Shown here in pieces: positions 30,374 through 39,208 of a stretch of 64,000 nt of DNA. Source of the stretch: Gemmatimonadota bacterium (GTDB taxonomy: Bacteria > JAAXHH01); assembly GCA_026705925.1 (NCBI GenBank), contig JAPOZT010000029.1, positions 81,169 to 145,168 on the forward strand. The letters run 5' to 3'. Each line of letters begins with the position of its first letter. Positions within the stretch are counted from its first letter, which is position 1. Both the position numbers and the translations under genes were made by a program. Below the pieces are notes generated by a model, which saw nothing but the letters and a program-made list of their open reading frames with translations, was not told where the DNA came from and ran no database searches.

Positions 30374-30679
30374 ATGGGATACGTCAAGGCGGCGGAGCTG
30401 GATGAGTTGAGTCCGGGCCAGATGAAGATGGTCTCGATCAGCGGGAAGGAGATCGTCCTCTGCAACGTGGACGGGAAGTACTATGCCGCCGACAATTTCT
30501 GCCCCCACATGGGCGCGCCCCTGAGCGAAGGGGAGCTGGACGGCACCGACCTCTGGTGTCCGTTCCACGGCGCGTCTTTCGATGTGACCACCGGCGACGT
30601 CCTGTCGCCTCCGGCCTACGAAAACCTCACCTGCTTCCCGGTACGGGTGACCGGCGACGCCGTGGAAATTGAAGTCTGA
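30374..30679 (+). CDS. Rieske 2Fe-2S ferredoxin-type protein
   Basis: CPHMGAPLSEGELDGTDLWCPFHGASFDVTTG. Confidence 0.95.
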   Translation: MGYVKAAELDELSPGQMKMVSISGKEIVLCNVDGKYYAADNFCPHMGAPLSEGELDGTDLWCPFHGASFDVTTGDVLSPPAYENLTCFPVRVTGDAVEIEV

Positions 30680-30682
30680 CCG

Positions 30683-31711
30683 TCAACCGCTGAAATGTTC
30701 GTACCCCTCCGGGCGCAGGGGGCGGTTTCCGGTGTGATCCGTAAAGGTGTATCCCCGGTCGGCGGACAGGCATTCTCCAATGGGGGTCAGCGCCGTTCCG
30801 GTACGCTCCGCAAGCTCGGCCGCCAGGCGCTCCACCCCCTCCGGCGCGACAGCGCACAGCAACTCGAATTCCTCGCCGCTTTCCAGGGCGGTCCCGATTG
30901 GATCGAGCCGAAGTTCCTCCATAGCCCGCCTGGTTTCCTCCGCAATGGGCAGGGCGTTCCCATTCAGATTCAACCCTACCCCGCTGTCCCGACCCACGTG
31001 CAGGGCGTCTGAACTGAGCCCGTCGCTCACGTCGATCATGGCGCGGACCCACCCGCTGTTTGCCAGCAAAACGCCTTCGCGAACCCGTGGAACGGGGGTG
31101 CGGTGGCGGCACAATACGCCTTCGAACCGGTCCGCCGGCCGTTCCCGTGCCAAACGTAGCAGGCGGAGGCCGGTCTCGCTCGCGCCCAGGTGTCCGGTCA
31201 CGCACAGGATGTCACCTGCCCCGGCGCCGCTGCGCCGCGTGATGCGTTCCTCCGCGGCTTCTCCGCTCACCGTGATGGAGACGACGGTCGGCCCGTCCGT
31301 CGAACTCATATCCCCTCCGACGATGGACACGGGATGGCCGTCGTGCCCGGCCAGGTCGTGAAAGCCCGCGTACAGCGCTTCAACGTCTTCCATGGAGCGA
31401 TGGACCGGAAGGCAGAGGGTGGTCAGCGCGTGTCTCGGCACGCCGCCCATGGCCGCGATATCACTGAAATTGGCGGCCATGCACTTCCATCCGATCTGCC
31501 GCCAGGACGAGAAGTCCAGGTCGAAGTCCACGCCTTCCACGAAGGTGTCGGTCGTCAGCAGGGTCGTCATGCCGGGTGCGGGTGATACAGCCGCGGCGTC
31601 ATCGCCGATACCCAGCAGGACGCTCGGATCCGGCTCGGGCAGCGCATGCCCGATACGCCGGATCACCTCGAATTCGCCGGGAAGCCCCGCGCCTTTCTTG
31701 CGATCCTTCAC
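30683..31711 (-). CDS. thiL: Thiamine-monophosphate kinase
   Basis: GEFEVIRRIGHALP; GIGDDAAAVSPAPGMTTLLTTDTFVEGVDFDLDFSSWRQIGWKCMAANFSDIAAMGG; IDVSDGLSSD; GTG start inferred at 31711. Confidence 0.93.
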   Translation of the reverse strand: MKDRKKGAGLPGEFEVIRRIGHALPEPDPSVLLGIGDDAAAVSPAPGMTTLLTTDTFVEGVDFDLDFSSWRQIGWKCMAANFSDIAAMGGVPRHALTTLCLPVHRSMEDVEALYAGFHDLAGHDGHPVSIVGGDMSSTDGPTVVSITVSGEAAEERITRRSGAGAGDILCVTGHLGASETGLRLLRLARERPADRFEGVLCRHRTPVPRVREGVLLANSGWVRAMIDVSDGLSSDALHVGRDSGVGLNLNGNALPIAEETRRAMEELRLDPIGTALESGEEFELLCAVAPEGVERLAAELAERTGTALTPIGECLSADRGYTFTDHTGNRPLRPEGYEHFSG

Positions 31712-31784
31712 GTTTCGTCTTTCCCTTCTCGCGCGGCCGCCCGCGCCACGCCCGCGCATACGCGCCGCGCCTTCGCGCGCACGC

Positions 31785-34547
31785 CTACCCGCCCTTGCCG
31801 AACCGCCCTTCGACACGCTCCCTCGTGCGCGTGAAGATCTCGATGCCGGCCGTAACGCCCCCACCGAAGAGCAGTCCCTCCAGGGCGCCCAGGGCGACCT
31901 GGGTGGTGCGGCCGAATTCGCCTTCCCCGAAGATCGTCGCGATGGTTTCGAGCCGGATCTGGGACGCATCGAAGGACTGCCGCAGGGTTTCCAGGCTGGC
32001 CGTGAACATGTTGCCGCCCATCACGGTCAATACGATGCTGGCAATCATGCCGCCCAGTGCGCCGAAGACGATGTAGAGCAGGCTTCGCCACTGGCCGGGC
32101 CGCCTGGCCAGATAGTACGTGACGACCGGTCCGAGGGCCACGCCCGCGCCGATGAAGGCGCCTTCGAGACCGCCGGTCAGGTCCGCGGGTTGCCGGCCGA
32201 ACAGGGTCTGAATGGTATCGGAACTGTACAGGCTGAACGCGGCGCCCACCATGCCGCCGCCCAGCGCGCCGCCCAGTACGCCGAGCCACCGGCCGTATTT
32301 CCCGGATACGCGCCGCAGCGCGACCATGCCGAAGGACACGCCCGCACCGCCGAATGCTCCGCCGAACAGACCCAGGCCGGCCAGGACGAAAATGGGCGTG
32401 AGCGCCTCCGACGACAGGCCGGAACTGACGGCGGCCAGGGCGGTTCCGAGAAGAAGCCCGCCGAACAGGCCGGACACGGCGCCGCCGAACGATCCTCCGA
32501 TGCCCTGCTGCATGATGTCGATCCCGCCCTGTTGCAGGCGCATCAGTATGAACCCGACCATCACCATGACCCGGTACAGCCGGGAAAGCTTGACCGAGCG
32601 GTTCTGTTCCCGCAGGAAGGCCAGGCTGACCGCCCGCTGGAGACGGCTTACGGACTCGTTACCCGTGGGCCGGGTCAGGACCGATTCCACCGCCGAGCCG
32701 AACCAGTCCGCCAGCTCGATACTTGCCGCCCGGCGCACACTCAACATGGGATCCCGCAACGCAAGGTGCCGGAGCCGGTTGTTCAGTGCCGCGCAGCGCA
32801 CGGGCCGGGATGACTCCACCGCCCGCTTGCGTACTTCCCGGCGATCGTTGTACATGGCCTCCAGTATCACGTTCACCGCATCCGGCACCTTTTCAACCAG
32901 CCAGGGCGGCACGGGCCGGTCCCGGTTGAGCATGCTGATGCAAAGCAGGTATGCTTCCTGGCCGGAGACGCCGATTTCTTCCAGGTAGGGCGCAAGCAGG
33001 TCCAGGCTTTCATGGTCCATGATGAGCTGGTAGGTCCTGTAATTCTCCACCGACCGTTCGAGCAGGCTCCGTGCCTGCTTCGCTTCGTAAACGCTGCCGG
33101 TCAGCCAGCGGGACACCTCCGGAATCATGCATTCGTGGGCGAGTTCCAGCCACCCTTCCCCTTCCTGGTTTCGTCGCCGGACGATACGGGCGTCGACCAG
33201 TTCCCCGAGCAGCGTTCCCAGGGTGTCGGCGTCGTACCGGTCGCCGGCCTGGATACGCGCTGCCAGATCGGCCTCCCGCACGACGATGAGCCGCTCCTCC
33301 GCGGAGATGAGCGCCAGCAACACCTGCTGCACCACGGACAGGTCGGCTGCCGAAAACCGGCGGAGGACCCTTGCGAGATAGTCGGCCAGGATTCGCGAAG
33401 CGCCGCCCAGCTGGTCGTAGGCCGATTCCGTGATCATGTTTTTCGTATCGCGTTGATCGTACAGCGTATCGCACACGATCTGCAGGTGCGGCGGATCGAC
33501 GGTGTCCTCGTCGGAGAGGTCCTCCAGCAGGCGGTCGACGAGCGCGTCTTCGTACCGGCAGCCGACCCGCCAGGCGGGACCCGTGATGGCCTGTGCGGCC
33601 TGTTCGGAGGTCAATCGGCTGAGACGGTATTCATGGTGGAAGATCTCCGGGACCGCCGGCTTGAGCCGGCTCATCTCCGCGAGCATGTCCTCCCGCATCA
33701 CGAAGACGAACTGCAGGGGCAGCGCATCGTCCTCCATGATCACGGCGAGTTCATCGACGAACGCCTCCCGGCCCGGTTCATCAAGCAGGAGAAAGAACTC
33801 TTCGAACTGGTCCAGCATGACGACAATCCTGGACGCGGGGCCGGACCAGTTCCGGTGCAGCAGTTCCTGCAGAGAAACACCGTCCGGGTCGAACCCGCCC
33901 ACTCCGCTCTCCGTTACAAGCCGCCGGACCATCCGCTGCATGTGCTGCAGGGGATCGGTGAAACTCCGGATGATACACGTCAGGTGGCCCTGGTCCTGCA
34001 ACCGCGGGATGACGCCGGCCCGGAGGATCGAACTCTTGCCGACGCCGGAACGGCCGTAGAGGAGAAACGAGCGCCGGGCAAGGATGCGGGAACAGATGTT
34101 CTCGATCTCTTCCTCGCGGCCGAAGAACAGGCCCTGGTCGTTCTCGGTGTAGTAATCGAGGAACTTGTACGGACGGGTCGGCTTGTCTTTGGCGGCCTGC
34201 GGGGACGGTTCGTCCTCGATCTCCACCGCGTCGCCGATGAAGACGTATCCATGCTTCGGCACCGTTTTGACGTAACGGGGATTCGACGCGTCATCCTCCA
34301 GCTGCTTCCGGATCGACTTGATACACTGGGTCAGCGCCGTATCGCTGACGATCACGTCCTCCCAGACTTCGTCGAAGATGCGGTTTTTCTCCACGAGCTG
34401 TCCCGCATTGGATACCAGCAGCACCAGTACGTCGAAATACCGGGAACTCAGCGGAAGCACGGCGTGTTTCCGGCGGATCTGGCGGTTCTGGATGTCCAGC
34501 ACGAAGTCGTCGAAGCGGAAGCCTTTGGCGGCAGTCTGTTGTGTCAT
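31785..34547 (-). CDS. OmpR/CadC-type winged-helix + nSTAND ATPase + Gly-rich multi-TM C-terminus fusion
   Basis: N-term wHTH FRFDDFVLDIQNRQIRRKHAVLPLSSRYFDVLVLLVSNAGQLVEKNRIFDEVWEDVIVSDTALTQCIKSIRKQLEDDASNPRYVKTVPKHGYVF; FFGREEEIENICSRILARRSFLLYGRSGVGKSSILRAGVIPRL; RIVVMLDQFEEFFLLLD; C-term hydrophobic Gly-rich segments. Confidence 0.88.
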   Translation of the reverse strand: MTQQTAAKGFRFDDFVLDIQNRQIRRKHAVLPLSSRYFDVLVLLVSNAGQLVEKNRIFDEVWEDVIVSDTALTQCIKSIRKQLEDDASNPRYVKTVPKHGYVFIGDAVEIEDEPSPQAAKDKPTRPYKFLDYYTENDQGLFFGREEEIENICSRILARRSFLLYGRSGVGKSSILRAGVIPRLQDQGHLTCIIRSFTDPLQHMQRMVRRLVTESGVGGFDPDGVSLQELLHRNWSGPASRIVVMLDQFEEFFLLLDEPGREAFVDELAVIMEDDALPLQFVFVMREDMLAEMSRLKPAVPEIFHHEYRLSRLTSEQAAQAITGPAWRVGCRYEDALVDRLLEDLSDEDTVDPPHLQIVCDTLYDQRDTKNMITESAYDQLGGASRILADYLARVLRRFSAADLSVVQQVLLALISAEERLIVVREADLAARIQAGDRYDADTLGTLLGELVDARIVRRRNQEGEGWLELAHECMIPEVSRWLTGSVYEAKQARSLLERSVENYRTYQLIMDHESLDLLAPYLEEIGVSGQEAYLLCISMLNRDRPVPPWLVEKVPDAVNVILEAMYNDRREVRKRAVESSRPVRCAALNNRLRHLALRDPMLSVRRAASIELADWFGSAVESVLTRPTGNESVSRLQRAVSLAFLREQNRSVKLSRLYRVMVMVGFILMRLQQGGIDIMQQGIGGSFGGAVSGLFGGLLLGTALAAVSSGLSSEALTPIFVLAGLGLFGGAFGGAGVSFGMVALRRVSGKYGRWLGVLGGALGGGMVGAAFSLYSSDTIQTLFGRQPADLTGGLEGAFIGAGVALGPVVTYYLARRPGQWRSLLYIVFGALGGMIASIVLTVMGGNMFTASLETLRQSFDASQIRLETIATIFGEGEFGRTTQVALGALEGLLFGGGVTAGIEIFTRTRERVEGRFGKGG

Positions 34548-34629
34548 TCGGGGCTCAATGGGCGGTTTCCGAAGAAAAAAAAGGGTGATTCATACGTTCC
34601 TCACAGAATACTCACGGGGACCTCATGCA

Positions 34630-34648
34630 ATTCATATTTGATATGAAT
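34630..34648. promoter_or_regulatory. Perfect dyad ATTCATAT-TTG-ATATGAAT between divergent nSTAND regulator and ribB
   Basis: 8-bp perfect arms, 3-nt spacer; overlaps TATAAT at 34648-34653. Confidence 0.5.
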
Positions 34649-34793
34649 ATAATCCCCCTATGAGCATAAGTCTAATTTTCCACCGAGACACGGCGGCCAG
34701 AGCGTTCTTACTGAAAATCCATTCACTTGCGAATCCGATTGTGAGCGCGCGCCGCTCGTGTTTAATTACACCTTAGAAAAGGGGGTAAGCGAG

Positions 34794-35441
34794 ATGTTAT
34801 CCCATTTCTGCACCATTCCCGAAGCCGTGGAAGAAGTAAGAGCAGGACGGGTGCTGATCGTCATCGATGACGAGAACCGCGAGAACGAAGGCGACTTCAT
34901 GGTAGCCGCCGAAAAGGTCACGCCCGAAATCATCAACTTCATGTCGAGGCACGGACGGGGGTTGATCTGTCTGCCCACCACGAAACAGCGTCTTGCAGAG
35001 CTGGACATCCCCATCATGGTCGATGGGAAAACGTCGACTGGGGACACGCCCTTCACGGTATCCGTGGATGCGGTAAACGGCGTGACGTCCGGCATTTCCG
35101 CCCATGACCGGGCGGTAAGCGCTCAGTTGTTCGTGCACCCGGATACGGCGCCGGAGGACTTCGAGCGGCCGGGACACCTCTTCCCGTTGCAGGCACGCGA
35201 CGGCGGCGTGCTGGAAAGGGACGGGCACACCGAGGCCACGGTCGACCTGATGCGGCTGGCCGGTCTCTACCCCGCGGGCGTCCTGTGCGAAGTGCTGGAC
35301 GAGGACGGCTCCATGGCCCGTCTCCCCCGGTTGGTCGAAATCGCCGACGAGCATCATCTGAAAATAGCAACCATCAAGGACCTCATCGAGTACCGCCTCG
35401 AAGAGGAACTCGTTCTGGAATTCGCCTGCAGCGGCGGGTAA
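34794..35441 (+). CDS. ribB: 3,4-dihydroxy-2-butanone 4-phosphate synthase
   Basis: GRVLIVIDDENRENEGDFMVAAEKVTPEIINFMSRHGRGLICL; DRAVSA; GHTEATVDLMRLAGLYPAGVLCEVLDEDG; start 34758 also possible. Confidence 0.94.
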   Translation: MLSHFCTIPEAVEEVRAGRVLIVIDDENRENEGDFMVAAEKVTPEIINFMSRHGRGLICLPTTKQRLAELDIPIMVDGKTSTGDTPFTVSVDAVNGVTSGISAHDRAVSAQLFVHPDTAPEDFERPGHLFPLQARDGGVLERDGHTEATVDLMRLAGLYPAGVLCEVLDEDGSMARLPRLVEIADEHHLKIATIKDLIEYRLEEELVLEFACSGG

Positions 35442-35566
35442 GGCGGCGGAACCCGGCTGAACCACGGCCGGAGCGAGGAGTATACGTACCGGTATCCTGC
35501 CGCCGGCCGCCTGCGAGCAAGCCTGCCGCCTGGTCAGACGATCCCAGCGTTCAGTCTGGGAGGTCG

Positions 35567-35609
35567 ACCAGGCGGTTCAGGCAGGCCGAGTGAACCAGGC
35601 GGTTCAGGC
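35567..35609. repeat. 16-nt direct repeat (accaggcggttcaggc), spacing 27 bp, upstream of hpnC
   Basis: two exact copies at 35567 and 35594. Confidence 0.8.
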
Positions 35610-35641
35610 GGACCGGGAGAGGGTCTTTCCGCGTCTTATTC

Positions 35642-36580
35642 ATGTCCCAGTTACCCGACTATCTGCCGGAAGCCGTACTCCGGTTCAATGATCTCGCGCT
35701 CGACGCCCTGCCCGGCGCCGGGGACGCCTCCCTGGAGTCCGCCCACCGGTACTGCAGCCGTCTCGCGCGCCGGCACTACGAGAATTTTATCGTCGTTTCC
35801 CCCTTTCTACCCTCCGCGCTCCGGCGGCACTTCTACCATGTCTACGCCTACTGCCGGTGGTCCGACGACCTCGCCGACGAAACCGGAGACACGGGCCTGT
35901 CCCTTGAGCTGCTCGACTGGTGGGACGCCGAATTGCTGGCTTGTTACGACAACGAATTCCGTCATCCGGTATTCATCGCCCTCCGGGAAACGATCGACCG
36001 GTTCGACATTCCGATTACCCCGTTCCGGGACCTTTTGACCGCGTTCCGGCAGGACCAGGTCGTGACGCGTTACCGGACCTACGCGGACGTACTCGAGTAC
36101 TGTCGCTACTCCGCCAATCCCGTAGGGCGTCTCGTGCTCTACCTGTGCGGCTACCGGGACAGGGAGCGGCAGCTGTTGTCCGACGCCACGTGCACCGCGC
36201 TCCAACTGGCCAATTTCTGGCAGGATGTGCGGGTAGACCTGGCAAAAGACCGGATCTACCTGCCCCTGGAGGATCTGGACCGGTACCATTACACCGAAGA
36301 GGACCTCGAGGCCGGGGTCGTCGACGATCGATTCAGGGGACTGATGGCATACCAGGTGAACCGGACGCGCAAGCTGTTCGATGAGGGGCTCGGACTGCGC
36401 GGGATGGTGGACGCAAAGGTCGGGCTGGACATCGAACTGTTCAACCGGTGCGGTTCCGCCCTGCTGGACCAGATCGAAAGGCAGCGATTCGACGTGCTGA
36501 CCCGGCGACCCACCCTGTCAGCCGCACGGAAGACCGGACTGTTCATGAAATACGCACTGAAACGACTATGGATTCGCTAG
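35642..36580 (+). CDS. hpnC: Squalene synthase HpnC
   Basis: YCRWSDDLADETGD Asp-rich motif; NPVGRLVLYLCGYRD; ANFWQDVRVDLAKDRIYLP. Confidence 0.9.
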   Translation: MSQLPDYLPEAVLRFNDLALDALPGAGDASLESAHRYCSRLARRHYENFIVVSPFLPSALRRHFYHVYAYCRWSDDLADETGDTGLSLELLDWWDAELLACYDNEFRHPVFIALRETIDRFDIPITPFRDLLTAFRQDQVVTRYRTYADVLEYCRYSANPVGRLVLYLCGYRDRERQLLSDATCTALQLANFWQDVRVDLAKDRIYLPLEDLDRYHYTEEDLEAGVVDDRFRGLMAYQVNRTRKLFDEGLGLRGMVDAKVGLDIELFNRCGSALLDQIERQRFDVLTRRPTLSAARKTGLFMKYALKRLWIR

Positions 36581-37581
36581 CACGTTCCTATGATTTCTGT
36601 CGCGCGGTCGCGAAATCGAGGGCGAAGAACTTCTACTATTCCTTCCTCGTACTGCCGGCCGAAAGAAGGCGGGCTATGTGCGCGGTCTACGCCTTCATGC
36701 GCTATTGTGACGATATCGTCGACGAGGAGACCGGGGAGACCGGGACGACCGGTGCAAACGGGACGACCGGTGCAAACGGTTCGATCGAGACGGCCGGCGA
36801 AACAGGGACGGCCGGCGAAACCAGCGAAGCCGGGACAGCGGACCGTCTATCCCGTTTGAAAGTCTGTCGCGAGATCCTGGACGGCGCCTATGAAGGAACG
36901 CAGGGCGGATACAGCACCCATGACGGAGACATCGACTTTGACGGAACGCCGGGAGAAACGTCGCCCGGCGATGACATGTTGCCGGCGTTCAGCGATACGG
37001 TGCGGCGGTTCGACATCCCCAGGGCGTACTTCGACGCCATCATCGACGGCGCGGAAATGGACCTTACCGTGACACGTTACGCCACCTTCGCGGACCTGTA
37101 CCAGTACTGCTATCGAGTGGCTTCCGCCGTCGGACTGGTGTGCATACGTATCTTCGGATACCAGGGCGAAGAAGCCGAGCGTTACGCCGAGTCCTGCGGC
37201 ATCGCCTTCCAGCTGACCAATATACTCCGCGACATCCGGGAAGACGCCGGGATGGACCGCGTCTACCTGCCGCAGGAAGACCTTGACGCCTACGGGTACA
37301 CGGAAGAGAACCTGCGGAACGGCCTGTTCAACGACCCGTTCCGGCGGCTGATGGGTTTCCAGGTGGAAAGGGCCAGGAGCTTCTATGACGAGGCGCTGCC
37401 TCTCCTACCGCTCGTTCAACCCTCGAGCCGGGCGTGCCTGGCGACGATGATCGGCATTTACCGGGCCTGTCTCGAGGAAATCCCCCGCCGCCAATATGAC
37501 GTCTATAGCCAGCGCATCGGCCTGTCCCCGTGGAAGAAGCTTTCCATTACGGCGCGGGCGCTGATCCGGAAACGCGTATGA
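36568..37581 (+). CDS. hpnD: Presqualene diphosphate synthase HpnD
   Basis: FYYSFLVLPAERRRAMCAVYAFMRYCDDIVDE; FQLTNILRDIREDAGMDRVYLPQEDL; contains a low-complexity insertion. Confidence 0.9.
   Translation: MDSLARSYDFCRAVAKSRAKNFYYSFLVLPAERRRAMCAVYAFMRYCDDIVDEETGETGTTGANGTTGANGSIETAGETGTAGETSEAGTADRLSRLKVCREILDGAYEGTQGGYSTHDGDIDFDGTPGETSPGDDMLPAFSDTVRRFDIPRAYFDAIIDGAEMDLTVTRYATFADLYQYCYRVASAVGLVCIRIFGYQGEEAERYAESCGIAFQLTNILRDIREDAGMDRVYLPQEDLDAYGYTEENLRNGLFNDPFRRLMGFQVERARSFYDEALPLLPLVQPSSRACLATMIGIYRACLEEIPRRQYDVYSQRIGLSPWKKLSITARALIRKRV
36733..36835 (+). repeat. In-frame 18-bp (and related) tandem repeat in hpnD
   Basis: acgaccggtgcaaacggg acgaccggtgcaaacggt ... acggccggcgaaac repeats; encodes TTGANGTTGANGSIETAGETGTAGETSEAGTA. 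Confidence 0.85.
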
Positions 37582-39092
37582 CCCAGGCAATCGTCATCGG
37601 AGGAGGGCTGGCCGGACTGGCCGGCGCGGTCGCACTGGCCGATGCCGGCTTACAGGTCGAACTGTACGAAAGGCGTCCGATCCTGGGCGGCCGCGCCACC
37701 TCTTTCATCCACCCGTCGAGCGGCGAGAGGGTGGACAACTGCCAGCACGTGCTCCTGGGCTGCTGTGTCAACCTCGTCGACTTTTACACGCGCCTCGGTG
37801 TCGCGGATCACATCGACTTCCACGAGGACATCCCGTTCATCGACGAGTCCAGCCGGGTCTCGGTCATCGGGCCCTCGGCGCTCCCCCCGCCCTTTCATCT
37901 GCTTCCATCGTTCCTGCGGATTAAAACCATGGGCATCCGGGACAAGCTGTCCGTCGTCCGCACCGTGGCCGCCATGATTCGCCACGTTGCCAGTCTACGG
38001 AGAACCGGCGATCCTGACGTGGCCCTCGCTTCGGCAACGGCGCCCGCCTCTGCAGCGTCACGGGGCGCGGAGTCTTTACCGGCAACGCCCTCCGGCGCGA
38101 CGCCTTCCCCGGTTTCCATGGCCGCCTGGCTCGAGGCCCACGGGGCAACGAACAGGGCCATAGAAGCCTTCTGGAAACCCTTCCTGATCAGCGCGCTCAA
38201 CGACGAACTGGGCGACATCGATGCCGACTACGGAATCGGAACGGCTGTCCGGGCCATGCTGCTCAATCGCAGCGGATACGAGGTGGGGCTGCCCGCCGTT
38301 CCGCTGGGTGATCTCTACGCGCCGTGCATAGACTACATTGAGCAGCGGGGCGGCCGCGTCGTGTTCAACCGGGGGGTTACCGGCATTTCCGTCCAGGACG
38401 GCAGGGTGGCTTCCCTTTCGCTGCAGGACGGTTCGTCCATCGAAGCCGGGGCCTACCTTTCGGCCCTGCCTTTCGACGTACTGTGCAAGCTGCTGCCCCA
38501 AAGCCAGGCATCGGATCCCTACTTCTCGATGCTGGACGGGTTGTCGGTCTCGCCCATCACGGCCGTGCACGTCTGGTTCGACCGGCCCGTGACAGAATTG
38601 GGATACGCCGCGGTGATCGGCCGGAGGATACAGTGGATATTCAATCAGTCCAGCCGGCACGCCGGCGCCTTCTCCGCGGATAACGGCGGCGCCTATCTCG
38701 GCCTCGTGGTCAGCGCATCCGATGACTGGATGAAAACGCCCCGGCAGGTCATCATCGATCAGGCCATGGAAGATCTCGAATCCCTCCTCCCAGCGGTACG
38801 CCAGGCCAAACTGCTCAAGGCCATCGTCGTCAAGGAGGGCCGGGCCACCTTCGCGCCCCGACCCGGCTGCGACGCGCTGCGCCCCGGTCCATCCAGCCCC
38901 TTTCCCAATCTCTCCATCGCCGGCGACTGGGTGCAGACGGGCTGGCCGGCGACCATGGAAAGCGCCGTGCGCAGCGGTTACCAGGCCGCCGAGGTCCTGC
39001 TGCGCACCCGGGGCGTTCGGACGCCCATCCTGAAACCCGACCTGCCCGCGGAAGGCCTGATGAAGTGGGTCACGGGTCTGCGGGGCTTCTGA
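37578..39092 (+). CDS. hpnE: Hydroxysqualene dehydroxylase HpnE
   Basis: AIVIGGGLAGLAGAVALADAGLQVELYERRPILGGRATSF; GERVDNCQHVLLGCC; C-term IAGDWVQTGWPATMESAVRSGYQAAEVLL. Confidence 0.92.
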   Translation: MTQAIVIGGGLAGLAGAVALADAGLQVELYERRPILGGRATSFIHPSSGERVDNCQHVLLGCCVNLVDFYTRLGVADHIDFHEDIPFIDESSRVSVIGPSALPPPFHLLPSFLRIKTMGIRDKLSVVRTVAAMIRHVASLRRTGDPDVALASATAPASAASRGAESLPATPSGATPSPVSMAAWLEAHGATNRAIEAFWKPFLISALNDELGDIDADYGIGTAVRAMLLNRSGYEVGLPAVPLGDLYAPCIDYIEQRGGRVVFNRGVTGISVQDGRVASLSLQDGSSIEAGAYLSALPFDVLCKLLPQSQASDPYFSMLDGLSVSPITAVHVWFDRPVTELGYAAVIGRRIQWIFNQSSRHAGAFSADNGGAYLGLVVSASDDWMKTPRQVIIDQAMEDLESLLPAVRQAKLLKAIVVKEGRATFAPRPGCDALRPGPSSPFPNLSIAGDWVQTGWPATMESAVRSGYQAAEVLLRTRGVRTPILKPDLPAEGLMKWVTGLRGF

Positions 39093-39105
39093 CCGCTACG
39101 ACACC

Positions 39106-39134
39106 TTGACCCTCCTTCGTTCTACCTTTATATT
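39106..39134 (+). promoter_or_regulatory. Candidate sigma70-type promoter
   Basis: TTGACC-N17-TATATT upstream of the sugar isomerase gene. Confidence 0.5.
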
Positions 39135-39208
39135 TCGAACAGTATTCATTCCGGTATCTGCCCGCTCCGTTTCCCATGAGTAAGGATCTATCCGAAAGAA
39201 GGATCTCT

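Noticed and set aside
31733-31790. GCGCG-rich cluster downstream of the nSTAND gene as a regulatory element
   Set aside because: Simple CpG-rich composition between thiL and the nSTAND gene; no clear repeat unit or dyad beyond composition.
34548-34793. FMN riboswitch upstream of ribB
   Set aside because: No recognisable RFN-element conserved segments; an AT-rich promoter region with a dyad fits better.
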